Positions 25,429 through 34,020 of a stretch of 64,000 nt of DNA are shown in pieces. The stretch spans positions 3,410,001-3,474,000 of the forward strand of contig OZ271839.1 in assembly GCA_965601825.1 (NCBI GenBank). Reading direction: 5' to 3'. This DNA is from HXMU1420-13 sp965601825 (lineage in GTDB: Bacteria; Bacteroidota; Rhodothermia; Balneolales; Balneolaceae). The position numbers and the translations under genes were made by a program. How positions within the stretch are numbered: the stretch's first letter is position 1; each line of letters begins with the position of its first letter. The notes beneath the pieces are model-generated. The model had not been told where the DNA came from and did no database searches. It saw only the letters and a program-made list of their open reading frames with translations.

Positions 25429-25878
25429 TTACTCATTGCTATTATTCCATTCATAAAAATTCACGGAATCCATCAGTTCAAAATCGGTGGCCGGATATAA
25501 TTGATTCCCAATGTCGTTTGATTTACCGGTTTCAAGATACATCCCACATGCATCGGTATCCCTGCAAAGTTGTTTCGCTCTTTCGATCAGAGCCTTTGAT
25601 ATTCCTTTACTGCGATGATCAGGATCAACAAATAAATCATTTAATAACCAGTATCTGGCTAAACGTGTAGATGAAAACACCGGAAACAATTGAACAAAAC
25701 CAGTAGCCTTATCTCCATTCCAGGACATAAATATTTCTGACTCATTCTTCTCTATTCGATCTTTCAGAAATTGTAAACTCGCTTCTAAGTTGGAAGGCTT
25801 ATTATAAAAGCGACGGTATTGATCGAAGAGACCATTAAGTTCTTCAAGATCGGATATTACGGCTTTTCTAATCATCAT
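25429..25878 (-). CDS. GNAT family N-acetyltransferase
   Basis: 149 residues. The acetyl-CoA binding signature is clear in NDLFVDPDHRSKGISKALIERA (motif A, R/Q-x-x-G-x-G/A variant), with an N-terminal IRKAVISDLEELNGLFDQY. The acceptor is unknown. The frame reaches a TTG at 25884 overlapping the preceding stop, but GAGGA lies 6 bases before the ATG at 25878, so that start is taken. It follows the lipocalin-like gene in the same operon. Confidence 0.82.
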   Translation of the reverse strand: MMIRKAVISDLEELNGLFDQYRRFYNKPSNLEASLQFLKDRIEKNESEIFMSWNGDKATGFVQLFPVFSSTRLARYWLLNDLFVDPDHRSKGISKALIERAKQLCRDTDACGMYLETGKSNDIGNQLYPATDFELMDSVNFYEWNNSNE

Positions 25879-25880
25879 AA

Positions 25881-26588
25881 TCAATCCTCAGGGAACGAGG
25901 TTAGTCGTTCAAATTTGATGATCATTTGATCCCTGGTCCATGTCATTGAATCTTTATTTTCAAATTCCATATCCCAATATTGCAAAGGTTTTTGTCCATC
26001 GTAGTACAATACATCAATAACCGGCCGATGTGCATTCACTCTCCAAATTCCATTCCTTGTTCCATCAGCAGTAAACTCCCTCAACAAGTTATCCCACCGA
26101 ACAAAAACTGCCTGAAATTCATCGTTTTTAAATTCTTCTGTTCTATCAATACCATCCAAACTTGCTTCAGCAACCATCCAAAGTCCAACTGCAAGAGTTG
26201 CTGGATGTTTTGGTTTTAGATCAACTCTCTTGTTAGTGACGACCACTGTCTCCCCATTTTCCTCACGGATCCAGATCATTTCATCATCACTATTCATTTC
26301 GATTTTAAAAGGACCAAATGGATCATCAAACCCATCGATCACAATCATAGATAGCTCACCAGATTCTGAGTCATATTCCCATGAACCGGTTGTGTATTGC
26401 AACCATCCATTCCCACTTGAATAAGAACCATCTTTATGAAACTCAGTCCATTTCGCGATTGGAGTCCTTGATTCCTCCCCAACCTGTACAGATGTTGCTT
26501 CCCATAAGCCCGTAATTTGGGCTTCAACTGTTGACGAAAGAAACACAATTAGAAGCGGTATCAGTTTCGAGTTCGATCTAGTAACCAT
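25881..26588 (-). CDS. Secreted protein with two lipocalin-like repeats
   Basis: 235 residues with a signal peptide ending TVEAQ. The mature part appears to be two related beta-rich units. Unit 1 begins TGLWEATSVQVG and has SYSSGNGWLQYTTGSWEYD; unit 2 begins VGLWMVAEASLDG and has REFTADGTRNGIWRVN. Both show the Gly-x-Trp start and a mid-unit Trp common in lipocalin-like DUF domains. I do not recognise a named family. It overlaps the 3' end of the upstream esterase gene by 28 bases and precedes the GNAT gene. Confidence 0.6.
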   Translation of the reverse strand: MVTRSNSKLIPLLIVFLSSTVEAQITGLWEATSVQVGEESRTPIAKWTEFHKDGSYSSGNGWLQYTTGSWEYDSESGELSMIVIDGFDDPFGPFKIEMNSDDEMIWIREENGETVVVTNKRVDLKPKHPATLAVGLWMVAEASLDGIDRTEEFKNDEFQAVFVRWDNLLREFTADGTRNGIWRVNAHRPVIDVLYYDGQKPLQYWDMEFENKDSMTWTRDQMIIKFERLTSFPED

Positions 26589-27376
26589 GTATAAATATTT
26601 GGATTTGAATATGCTGCATTCCAGGCATCATGCCCATCTTTTTTGATGAACGAGTATACGAACTTGGATTCAGGAACCATATTGATTTCATGTAAACCTT
26701 CAGCCTCCAAATCATTATTCACATACAAATAGTTAATAGCTTCATCTGCGTACCGAATTGGAATTACATTGTCTCCTGTGTTATGAATAATCCAAAAAGG
26801 AGTATCTCCAAAAGATTCACAATCATTTTCGCAACGTATTGGCCCACCAATAGCTACCGCTGCTGCAATTCGATGTGAATGTGATTTCAACAAATCCCAG
26901 GTACCTGCTCCCCCATGACTTAATCCTGTAACAATAATTCGATCTAAATCACCGGAATATTCATCAGCTATCTCATCCACAATGTTGAATAAGGTTTCTG
27001 AGTGATGTCTCCAAGCCCTTGTTTCCGGTGGTCCGATATCCATATGCGGATTAATAATGATGAATGAATCCTGTAGCATGGTATTTAAAATCGGATCGAT
27101 CGTCTCCTGAATAGCAAATTTTGCCGGGCCTTCACCTTTTGCATCCGCTTTATGACTGCTTACCCCTGCCCCACCCGATAAGAATAAAATTACTGGATAG
27201 GATTTCGATTCATCAAAATCCTTGGGCAGATACACCCAATATCCATCAATCAGAGTACCGGATAAGCCATCAGTGATTAGAACCTGCTTTCCCGGTTTCG
27301 GAGCATTTAGATTACAGCTTATCGTTAGGAAAAAAATCAATACTATGATCCAAGTCTTACCCAGATTTCTGCTCAA
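26561..27376 (-). CDS. Lipoprotein esterase/prolyl-oligopeptidase-like alpha/beta hydrolase
   Basis: About 271 residues. A lipoprotein signal ends LTISC. The hydrolase core has LFLSGGAGVSS, the nucleophile elbow VTGLSHGGAG, an acid near NTGDNVIPI and a histidine in KKDGHDAW, as in PHB-depolymerase/feruloyl-esterase-like proteins. The frame runs on to 27499, but that extension is the translation of two dispersed repeats (it reads HPELVSGS). The TTG at 27376 is taken because AGGA lies 6 bases upstream and the lipoprotein signal begins there. The substrate is unknown. Confidence 0.78.
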   Translation of the reverse strand: MSRNLGKTWIIVLIFFLTISCNLNAPKPGKQVLITDGLSGTLIDGYWVYLPKDFDESKSYPVILFLSGGAGVSSHKADAKGEGPAKFAIQETIDPILNTMLQDSFIIINPHMDIGPPETRAWRHHSETLFNIVDEIADEYSGDLDRIIVTGLSHGGAGTWDLLKSHSHRIAAAVAIGGPIRCENDCESFGDTPFWIIHNTGDNVIPIRYADEAINYLYVNNDLEAEGLHEINMVPESKFVYSFIKKDGHDAWNAAYSNPNIYTWLLDRTRN

Positions 27377-27380
27377 AAAA

Positions 27381-27405
27381 GATCCTGAAACAAGTTCAGG
27401 ATGAC
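27381..27405 (-). repeat. Dispersed repeat, 'HPELVSGS' type (copy 1)
   Basis: A near-palindrome (TCCTGAA / TTCAGGA, 5-base loop) preceded on the minus strand by GTCA. A second copy in the same family is at 33947-33971. It lies just upstream of the esterase start and supplies its AGGA. Confidence 0.8.
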
Positions 27406-27447
27406 TACGAATTTTTTTCACACTTAATTGATGGATTCTAAATTCCG

Positions 27448-27483
27448 CTGATCCTTCTGCCGATGATTCGGGATCAAGATGAC
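27448..27483 (-). repeat. Dispersed repeat, 'GATCCCGA-TCATCGG-AGAAGGATC' type (copy 1)
   Basis: Read on the minus strand it gives GTCATCTTGATCCCGAATC and continues with a TCGGCAGAAGGATC segment. It aligns with copies at 33808-33843 and, more diverged, 33878-33915. Confidence 0.75.
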
Positions 27484-27506
27484 TGTTAATGTAGATCATT
27501 CAACAT

Positions 27507-29084
27507 TTATAAATATTCATTCTTAATTCCGAGTTGCATAGCAACTCGGATAGCGACTTTCTCCCCATCAATGGCAGCTGAAACTATACCACCAGCATAA
27601 CCTGCTCCTTCACCACAAGGGAATAATCCTTTAATCCGAACATGTTCAAGTGTTTCCCTATCACGTGGAATCCGAACGGGTGACGAAGTCCTTGTTTCAG
27701 GAGCATGAACAACCGCTTCATTTGTCAAATATCCTTTCATCGACTTATCAAACATTCGAAATCCTTTTTGTAGGGATTTATGAATCTGCTTTGGTAAAAC
27801 CTCACCCAATTCAACGGGCGTAATTCCCGGAGAATAGGATGTATTTGGTAAATTTGTAGACATCCTGCCTTCAACAAAATCCAGAAGCTTTTGCGCCGGA
27901 GCAGTTTGCGTTTCACCTGCTGCATGCCATGCTTTTTGCTCGATGGATTTCTGGAATTCCATCGCTGCGAGTGGCCCAAATTTCTCAAAAGGTTTGAAAT
28001 CAGCTTCACTAAGCTCAACTACGATTCCTGAGTTAGCAGTCGAACGAGCTCTTCTCGAAGATGACCAACCATTGGTTACGATTTCTCCTGGTGATGTAGC
28101 ACATGGTGCAATAACTCCGCCCGGACACATACAAAAGGAATAAACACCTCGACCATCAACCTGTTTTACAATACTGTAAGGTGAGGGTGGTAAATATTCG
28201 CTTCTCACATCGCAGTGATATTGAATGGAGTCGATTAAAGATTGAGCATGTTCAACCCGAACTCCAACCGCAATTGGCTTGAGCTCTATTTCAATTTCTT
28301 TTTGATAAAGTAACTCGAAAATATCACGTGCAGAATGACCTGTTGCCAAAATAACCTGATCTGCTTTGAAAATATCCCCAGACTTTGTTTTCAATCCTTT
28401 GAATGAATCACCCTCGATAAGAAAATCAGTTACTCGTTTGTTGAAATGAATTTCTCCTCCCTGCTCCAAAATTGTCTCTCGCATCGAGGCAATAATACCG
28501 GGCAATTTGTTGGTGCCGATATGAGGATGAGCCTCAATCATAATGTCTTTAACAGCTCCAAATCCAACCAACAATTCGAGAATTCGATTTACATCCCCAC
28601 GTTTTTTAGAACGAGTGTAGAGTTTACCATCCGAATAGGTTCCTGCTCCACCTTCTCCAAAACAGTAATTTGAATCTTCATTTACAATGTGGTGAACATT
28701 GATCCCTTTCAAATCCTGAATTCGATCTTTCACATCTTTTCCGCGTTCGAGAACTACTGGTTTGAGTCCAAGCTCGATGAGTCTCAGGGCAGCGAAAAGT
28801 CCCGCCGGACCGAGTCCTACAATTAGTACTTCTTTTGCATTACTTACATCGGGGTAATCTGGAAGTTTAATAGGTATTTCCTCAAAATCCTCATTTGCAA
28901 ATACCTGAACCTTTAGATTGATATAGACTTGTTTTTGGCGGGCGTCGATGGATCGGCGAAGAATTTCGATGTGACGAATTTGATCTTCCGGAATTCCGAT
29001 CTGTTTAGAAACGTGTGCTTTTAATTGCTGTGGTTGTCCGGCTATCTCCGGAAAAACCCTCAGCTGAATTTCTTTCTGCATCAC
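27507..29084 (-). CDS. COG2509-type FAD-dependent dehydrogenase
   Basis: 525 residues. An N-terminal region of about 80 residues precedes the FAD-binding Rossmann motif VLIVGLGPAGLFAALRL. Typical family blocks follow: NYCFGEGGAGTYSDGKLYTRS, ATGHSARDIFELL, CMCPGGVIAPCATSPGE and a C-terminal FPCGEGAGYAGGIVSAAIDG. These uncharacterised flavoproteins are widespread in anaerobes and Bacteroidota; substrate and electron acceptor are unknown. It stands alone, with the divergent region upstream occupied by a repeat element. Confidence 0.88.
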   Translation of the reverse strand: MMQKEIQLRVFPEIAGQPQQLKAHVSKQIGIPEDQIRHIEILRRSIDARQKQVYINLKVQVFANEDFEEIPIKLPDYPDVSNAKEVLIVGLGPAGLFAALRLIELGLKPVVLERGKDVKDRIQDLKGINVHHIVNEDSNYCFGEGGAGTYSDGKLYTRSKKRGDVNRILELLVGFGAVKDIMIEAHPHIGTNKLPGIIASMRETILEQGGEIHFNKRVTDFLIEGDSFKGLKTKSGDIFKADQVILATGHSARDIFELLYQKEIEIELKPIAVGVRVEHAQSLIDSIQYHCDVRSEYLPPSPYSIVKQVDGRGVYSFCMCPGGVIAPCATSPGEIVTNGWSSSRRARSTANSGIVVELSEADFKPFEKFGPLAAMEFQKSIEQKAWHAAGETQTAPAQKLLDFVEGRMSTNLPNTSYSPGITPVELGEVLPKQIHKSLQKGFRMFDKSMKGYLTNEAVVHAPETRTSSPVRIPRDRETLEHVRIKGLFPCGEGAGYAGGIVSAAIDGEKVAIRVAMQLGIKNEYL

Positions 29085-29111
29085 TAAAGATAAAACTATT
29101 TAGCTGTCTTC

Positions 29112-29240
29112 GCGAGGAGGGTGTATTGATTTGTTGTTTTGATATATATCGACATGGCGAACTCTTTTTTTCTGGTGTTTTACATGAGATTGCTTCGTCG
29201 GTTTCAGACAGGTCTACTTTTTTGAATTTATTCTCCTCGC
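29112..29240. repeat. Intergenic repeat element bounded by GCGAGGAG inverted ends
   Basis: GCGAGGAG (29112-29119) and CTCCTCGC (29233-29240) are exact inverted ends about 130 bases apart. On the minus strand the element starts near GTCATTGCGAGGAG and includes GACGAAGCAATCTCATG, a combination I recognise from dispersed intergenic repeats in Bacteroidota genomes. It lies just upstream of the flavoprotein gene. No transposase is present, so it would be a non-autonomous unit. Confidence 0.6.
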
Positions 29241-29276
29241 AATGACCTTCACCCATACTTTTTATAAGTAATCATT

Positions 29277-30053
29277 TTAGTCTGCCTTTTCATGAACTGT
29301 CATCAAAACATATGAATATCTATTTCGATCTCCTGGATATTCATACCCCGCATTTTCTTGGTAAATAAAGACTACTTGATTATCAGAAATAAAAAAGGAA
29401 CGGAAAAAGCCCCAATCAATATCTGATGAAATTAGAGTATCAAGTCGGGATGAATTAGCTTCAATTAAATATAATCTTGTCGAATCCATATAATGATGTG
29501 TCAATCCATCTGCATAAAGAAGTTGATTTCTGGATTCGTTCACTGCATAAACCGGAAAATCATAAGAATGTTTTTGAACACCATCACTTTTGTTGATTAG
29601 CCATAAAAACCAATCTTCAAATTCTTTCACATAAATGACATAATATGAACCAATCTCACCAATTACGTTGTATTCTGATCTGGATTCCAAGCCTTCAGGA
29701 ATAGAATATGTCCATAATCGAGAACCTTTACTTCTTAATATCAGTGTATCTTCATTCCAGACATATTCTGTTGAAAGCCTGTCGTTAAACGAAACTGAAT
29801 CTCTCTCGAATCTCAATGGTATTTTTGAATCAAGAATATATTTAAAATACTCTTCCCTGCTAATTGACTCAAAGGATAGAACAACCCTTTCATTCTCGAG
29901 TGTAAATTCGACATCAATTAATGATGTATTAGATGGTTTAAAGAATCGCTCATTAGCTTTTAAATATTCTACTAACTGAGCATTTTCGTTTGTTGGCTCA
30001 CATGCTAGGAATGAGATAAGTATACAGCTAACGATTAAATAATTATTCCTCAT
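29277..30053 (-). CDS. Hypothetical lipoprotein, 258 residues
   Basis: I do not recognise the family. A lipoprotein signal (LIVSCILISFLAC) leads to a mature region rich in beta-type sequence with several repeated aromatic/hydrophobic strands, perhaps a propeller-like or DUF4221-like lipoprotein (guess). No catalytic motif is visible. It lies 33 bases downstream of the membrane protein gene on the same strand and could share its transcript; the gap contains a short direct repeat of AATTGATAATT. Confidence 0.6.
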   Translation of the reverse strand: MRNNYLIVSCILISFLACEPTNENAQLVEYLKANERFFKPSNTSLIDVEFTLENERVVLSFESISREEYFKYILDSKIPLRFERDSVSFNDRLSTEYVWNEDTLILRSKGSRLWTYSIPEGLESRSEYNVIGEIGSYYVIYVKEFEDWFLWLINKSDGVQKHSYDFPVYAVNESRNQLLYADGLTHHYMDSTRLYLIEANSSRLDTLISSDIDWGFFRSFFISDNQVVFIYQENAGYEYPGDRNRYSYVLMTVHEKAD

Positions 30054-30086
30054 TACTAATTGATAATTCTTAATTGATAATTGATC

Positions 30087-31454
30087 TCATTCAATCCAAA
30101 AAGGAATATCAAAATCGTATTCTTTTGGGCGATTAATTGAATCACGACGAGCTTCTGCCTCATTTGTAATAGCCTGACGAATATTTAAGATATACATCCC
30201 TGAGTCTAAAGTATCAGCAACCTCAAATTTCGAATAATAACCCGCTTGTCCGGTTTTGGGATGTTCTGTAAACAAGAGATCACTCGAAAGCTGAAGAGAA
30301 TCATTAACTGAAAATGAATAAAATTGATTAGCGCAATCAATGCGTGATTGATTAAGGATAGCTCGCCGTTCAAACCGGTATAGTGAATCTGCCGGTTCTT
30401 CATAATCACAAACTGCTGAAAGTTTTGTGTCCAGCATCTTTGAATAAGGAATATATAATCCAAGAAATGCCCCTGGCTCTACTACCTTTTCATCTAACAT
30501 TGGTTCACGAACGTAATCACCATTAAAAGAATCCAGATATCGGTCGGTGTTCATCACGGCAACATCAGAAAACTCAATATAATAATCACGAGAATCGAAG
30601 AGCTGAACGTCCATCACTGAAAGCATCCTAAAAATCAGCATTACAAAGAATGAAACCATAAATAAGGCATTCACAATATGATACTTTTTCAATGGAATAT
30701 TTGAGATAAAAATCAGGGTAAGGTGATTTATCGGTTTAACAAAAAGTGGATACATCAAATGAGAACCGAACCATGTGAACTTAAAATGTAATTCGGCGGT
30801 TTTCGGGTTCTCGCGATACTTTTTCATATTTAATATTAGTCCTGTAACCCCCATTATGAGGAAAAATAGTATCAGTGAAACCAACATCACAGTAGTATAA
30901 ATATCGAATACTGATTCACTCATGATAAGCTTTGTGATATTCATCAATAGAAAGAATACCAGATAGAGAATTCCTATTGAGGTCAATAACATCACAATAG
31001 AGAAGGCAACGGAAAAAATGACACTAGCAGCTTTATCCGTTGCGAGAAGAAAGTCTTTCGACTTCCCTAATCTCTTTTCCATCTCAACTTTGTAATGCTC
31101 ACTCGTCTGTAGTTTTTCATATTGGATTCCTTTTGGAAAAACAGAATTCAAACCGATCATTCCTACCCAAAAAGCACGAATAACAAAATGAATTATGAAG
31201 GCGAAATAGAGAATTTCGATTGCTGAAATTGCTGCACTAGTTATTAGAATCGGTATCATCTCATCAATAAATGAATCCGATACTTTCAGATTGAAATCAT
31301 AGTAGTACCAGCCTTTCATAATGAAATCCGGTAATTGTGAAGTCGCAAAAATTGCCAAACCGGAAATGAGAAGCTCAGGCTCCCAGCTTTGCTCAGCTAC
31401 TCGTTCAAGCCAACCTCTACCCTGCTTTTTGTTCTCAAATTTTTCATCACCCAT
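30087..31454 (-). CDS. Unrecognised multi-pass membrane protein, 455 residues
   Basis: I do not recognise the family. After a charged start (GDEKFENKKQGRGWLERVAEQSWEPELL) there are about six membrane helices between residues 28 and 285 in three pairs, then an extracytoplasmic C-terminal domain of about 170 residues that appears beta-rich and ends in IPFWIE. The WLERV-x-x-SWEPELL start recalls a family of Bacteroidota hypothetical proteins. Start ATG at 31454; the plus-strand cytochrome gene diverges from it across 145 bases that contain both promoters. Confidence 0.6.
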   Translation of the reverse strand: MGDEKFENKKQGRGWLERVAEQSWEPELLISGLAIFATSQLPDFIMKGWYYYDFNLKVSDSFIDEMIPILITSAAISAIEILYFAFIIHFVIRAFWVGMIGLNSVFPKGIQYEKLQTSEHYKVEMEKRLGKSKDFLLATDKAASVIFSVAFSIVMLLTSIGILYLVFFLLMNITKLIMSESVFDIYTTVMLVSLILFFLIMGVTGLILNMKKYRENPKTAELHFKFTWFGSHLMYPLFVKPINHLTLIFISNIPLKKYHIVNALFMVSFFVMLIFRMLSVMDVQLFDSRDYYIEFSDVAVMNTDRYLDSFNGDYVREPMLDEKVVEPGAFLGLYIPYSKMLDTKLSAVCDYEEPADSLYRFERRAILNQSRIDCANQFYSFSVNDSLQLSSDLLFTEHPKTGQAGYYSKFEVADTLDSGMYILNIRQAITNEAEARRDSINRPKEYDFDIPFWIE

Positions 31455-31599
31455 ACCAATACCCTATTGAATAGTTTTTGAAGAAAGTGCAGTGATTTCC
31501 AAAAAAAGGCAAAATGTAATTCTAATTGGATATTCTCGCTCCTTTTCAACACATTTTGATAATTCTTAGTCGGGTTAACAATAACTAAAATGTGGGGTC

Positions 31600-32589
31600 A
31601 TGAAAGCTGTAATTAGAATTCTTACGGTGCTATTACTTGTAATTATTGTCGCCGTTTCTGCATTTATGGTGTACTTCGCTTCTGTATTTCCCAGAGTTGA
31701 AGAAGCACCTGAACTTTCGATCGATTATACTCCAGAGCGTATCGAAAATGGTCGTTATTTAGCTAATTATGTATATCTCTGTACTGATTGCCATTCCGAC
31801 CGTGAATATTCCAAATTTGGTCATACTGTTGACTTTGCAACTTTGGGAAAAGGTGGAAATCTATTTGGACTGCGCGAAGGTTTTCCCGGTGATTACTATG
31901 CCGGAAACATTACGCCTTATAATTTGAGCAGCTGGACCGATGGTGAGCTTTTCAGAGCAATTACGGCAGGTGTTGATAATGAAGGAAATTCGATGTTTCC
32001 AATCATGCCATACACCAATTATGCTCAATTAGATCCGGAAGATATTTATGATATCATTGCGTATGTACGTTCTTTAGAACCAATTGCTCATGATGTACCT
32101 GAGAGCTCTTCTCCATTCCCAATGAACTTTATCATTAATACCATGCCAATGGATCCAGAGTTTTCTGAAAGACCGGAAATCAGTGATAAAATCGCCTATG
32201 GTAAGTATCTGGTTACCGCAGCAAGTTGTGCAGATTGCCATACTCCTATTGATGAAAGAGGTACTCGATTAGATGGAATGGAATTTGCCGGTGGCATGGA
32301 ATTTCATGTACCTGGTGGGTTGGTTTATGCTGCCAATATCACACCACATGAGCAAACTGGAATTGGAATGTGGACAGAAGAGGCTTTTATGGCTTCTTTT
32401 AGACGATTTGAAGATTACGAAAGTCCAATAAATACAGAAACTCTGGAACCGGGCGAATATAATACCTCAATGCCATGGAGAATGTATAGCAAAATGAGTG
32501 ATGATGATTTAAAAGCAATTTATGCGTATTTACGAACTCTTGAACCTGTTGATAATACAATGACAAGGTTCGTAGCCGTAAATGACTAA
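31600..32589 (+). CDS. Membrane-anchored dihaem cytochrome c
   Basis: 329 residues. An N-terminal membrane anchor (about residues 5-28) precedes two monohaem c domains with CxxCH motifs in YLCTDCHSD and SCADCHTP; likely Met ligands lie in PIMPYTN and NTSMPWRM. The GRYLANY / GKYLVTA repeats show the two domains are internal duplicates, as in the cytochrome subunits of membrane alcohol/aldehyde dehydrogenases. No dehydrogenase gene is adjacent, so the electron donor is unknown; it may feed the oxidase encoded further on. It is followed after 12 bases by a lactonase-like gene. Confidence 0.85.
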   Translation: MKAVIRILTVLLLVIIVAVSAFMVYFASVFPRVEEAPELSIDYTPERIENGRYLANYVYLCTDCHSDREYSKFGHTVDFATLGKGGNLFGLREGFPGDYYAGNITPYNLSSWTDGELFRAITAGVDNEGNSMFPIMPYTNYAQLDPEDIYDIIAYVRSLEPIAHDVPESSSPFPMNFIINTMPMDPEFSERPEISDKIAYGKYLVTAASCADCHTPIDERGTRLDGMEFAGGMEFHVPGGLVYAANITPHEQTGIGMWTEEAFMASFRRFEDYESPINTETLEPGEYNTSMPWRMYSKMSDDDLKAIYAYLRTLEPVDNTMTRFVAVND

Positions 32590-32601
32590 AATCCCATTTC
32601 A

Positions 32602-33765
32602 TTGAAGAATTTCATTTCCATGCTTTTACTTCTGACACTCATGATCACTTTTGGGTGTCAGAATTCTGATCAATCTGGACCTTATTTGATGCAATTACCC
32701 AATAACATGTTCATTGGAACTTATACTGTTGATATGGGCTGGGTAAATGGACAAGGTCAGGGTATTTATAAAGCTGATATTGATTACATGAATGCTGATC
32801 TAAGTCTATCTAGCTCAATCAGTTTAATGACAAATCCATCTTTCATTGCAATTTCACCTGATCGTAAAAACTTATATGCAGTTAGTGAGCTAGGTAGTGG
32901 TGATGATGGTCATGGCTTCATTTATTCTTACTCTTTAGATGATTTGGGTAATCCTGTTTTTATTGATCGATATCCAACCAATGCCTTTTCTCCGTGTCAC
33001 GTTTCTGTGGATGCAACCGGTAAATTCGTTTTTGTTGCTAACTATCAAGGTGGAGTAGCCATGGTTTACCAGCGTAACGAAGATGGCAGTCTTGAATTCA
33101 TTCAGCAACTAGATCATGAAGGATCTGGACCTCATCCAAACCAAAATGGATCGCATACACACATGGTCAAAGTAAGTCCGGATAATGATTTCCTTTTCAT
33201 TCCGGATTTAGGGTCTGATAAAGTCTGGAGTTATCGCATCAACCATGAAGAAGGAATGGTTTCTAAGAATACTCAGGAGTTTATAGAAATGGCACCGGGA
33301 TCAGGCCCAAGACATATGGACTTCCATCCCACCAAAAACATCGCTTATGTAATGAATGAGCTCAATTTCACGGTTTCTGTGATGAATTATGAGCCGGATA
33401 GTGGAACACTAACTGAATTTCAAAATGTGAGTGCAATTCCATCTGATTTTACTGCATGGAATTCCTCTGCTGATATTCACGTCCATCCAAGTGGTAAATT
33501 TTTATACAGCTCGAACAGAGGTCATAATTCCATTGCCTCCTTCTCCATTGATGAATCCGGGATGTTAACTCCAATTGGCCATACACCGACAGAAGGTGGA
33601 ACACCAAGAAATTTCAATATTGCTCCTTCCGGTGATTTGTTATTTGTAGCAAATCAAGATTCAGATTCCATCACAATCTTTTCAATTGATGCTGAAACGG
33701 GAGAACTCACATTTACAGGGAATTCATTGGAAGTCCCAACACCCGTGAATATTACTTTTTATTGA
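32602..33765 (+). CDS. Lactonase-family (6-phosphogluconolactonase-like) beta-propeller lipoprotein
   Basis: 387 residues from a TTG start that gives a lipoprotein signal (KNFISMLLLL...TFGC). The mature part is a seven-bladed propeller of the Pgl/lactonase family, with blades marked by NPSFIAISPDRKNLYAV, PCHVSVDATGKFVFVAN, HMVKVSPDNDFLFIPD, GPRHMDFHPTKNIAYVMNE, ADIHVHPSGKFLYSSNRG and PRNFNIAPSGDLLFVAN. Cytosolic Pgl hydrolyses 6-phosphogluconolactone, but the lipoprotein signal puts this one outside, so a different lactone is likely. It is probably in one operon with the dihaem cytochrome. Confidence 0.83.
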   Translation: MKNFISMLLLLTLMITFGCQNSDQSGPYLMQLPNNMFIGTYTVDMGWVNGQGQGIYKADIDYMNADLSLSSSISLMTNPSFIAISPDRKNLYAVSELGSGDDGHGFIYSYSLDDLGNPVFIDRYPTNAFSPCHVSVDATGKFVFVANYQGGVAMVYQRNEDGSLEFIQQLDHEGSGPHPNQNGSHTHMVKVSPDNDFLFIPDLGSDKVWSYRINHEEGMVSKNTQEFIEMAPGSGPRHMDFHPTKNIAYVMNELNFTVSVMNYEPDSGTLTEFQNVSAIPSDFTAWNSSADIHVHPSGKFLYSSNRGHNSIASFSIDESGMLTPIGHTPTEGGTPRNFNIAPSGDLLFVANQDSDSITIFSIDAETGELTFTGNSLEVPTPVNITFY

Positions 33766-33807
33766 TTTTGTTTTAAAAGCCTTGAGAACTAGATTTTTGG
33801 CTACGAA

Positions 33808-33843
33808 GACATCCTGATCCCGATTCATCGGGAGAAGGATCAA
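33808..33843 (+). repeat. Dispersed repeat, 'GATCCCGA-TCATCGG-AGAAGGATC' type (copy 2)
   Basis: Reads GACATCCTGATCCCGATTC then an ATCGGGAGAAGGATC segment, aligning closely with the minus-strand unit at 27448-27483. It pairs with the inverted unit at 33878-33915. Confidence 0.78.
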
Positions 33844-33877
33844 CAGGTATAAGTTCCTAGCAACAATATTTCATTTC

Positions 33878-33915
33878 GATGATTCTTCTCCCGAAAGCTG
33901 TCGGATCATAATGAC
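33878..33915 (-). repeat. Dispersed repeat, inverted and diverged copy
   Basis: Read on the minus strand it gives GTCATTATGATCCGACAGC then TTTCGGGAGAAGAATC, a diverged relative of the unit at 33808-33843 in opposite orientation. The two arms could form a long imperfect hairpin, like a bacterial interspersed mosaic element. Confidence 0.65.
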
Positions 33916-33946
33916 TCACGGCATAGATAATTGAGTGAATCAACAA

Positions 33947-33971
33947 GTCATTCTGAACTTGTTTCAGGATC
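33947..33971 (+). repeat. Dispersed repeat, 'HPELVSGS' type (copy 2)
   Basis: Differs from the minus-strand copy at 27381-27405 by one base (GTCATTCTGAAC versus GTCATCCTGAAC), sharing GAACTTGTTTCAGGATC. Confidence 0.8.
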
Positions 33972-33999
33972 TAATGAAATTGCTGATACCTACCTTTTC

Positions 34000-34020
34000 A
34001 TGCTGAAATAAATTCAGCAT
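34000..34020. repeat. Short hairpin repeat (ATGCTGAA / TTCAGCAT)
   Basis: A perfect 8-bp stem with a 5-base loop. It resembles a shortened, diverged version of the neighbouring CTGAAC...TTCAG repeat. There is no T run, so it is not an intrinsic terminator. Confidence 0.6.

Noticed and set aside
29005..29256. 83-codon minus-strand frame upstream of the COG2509 gene
   Set aside because: It translates the intergenic repeat element and then overlaps the flavoprotein start in another frame; no protein-like features.
30054..30086. Tandem AATTGATAATT in the gap before the lipoprotein gene, considered as a regulatory repeat or CRISPR-like unit
   Set aside because: Only two short AT-rich copies with no spacer structure; probably simple sequence.
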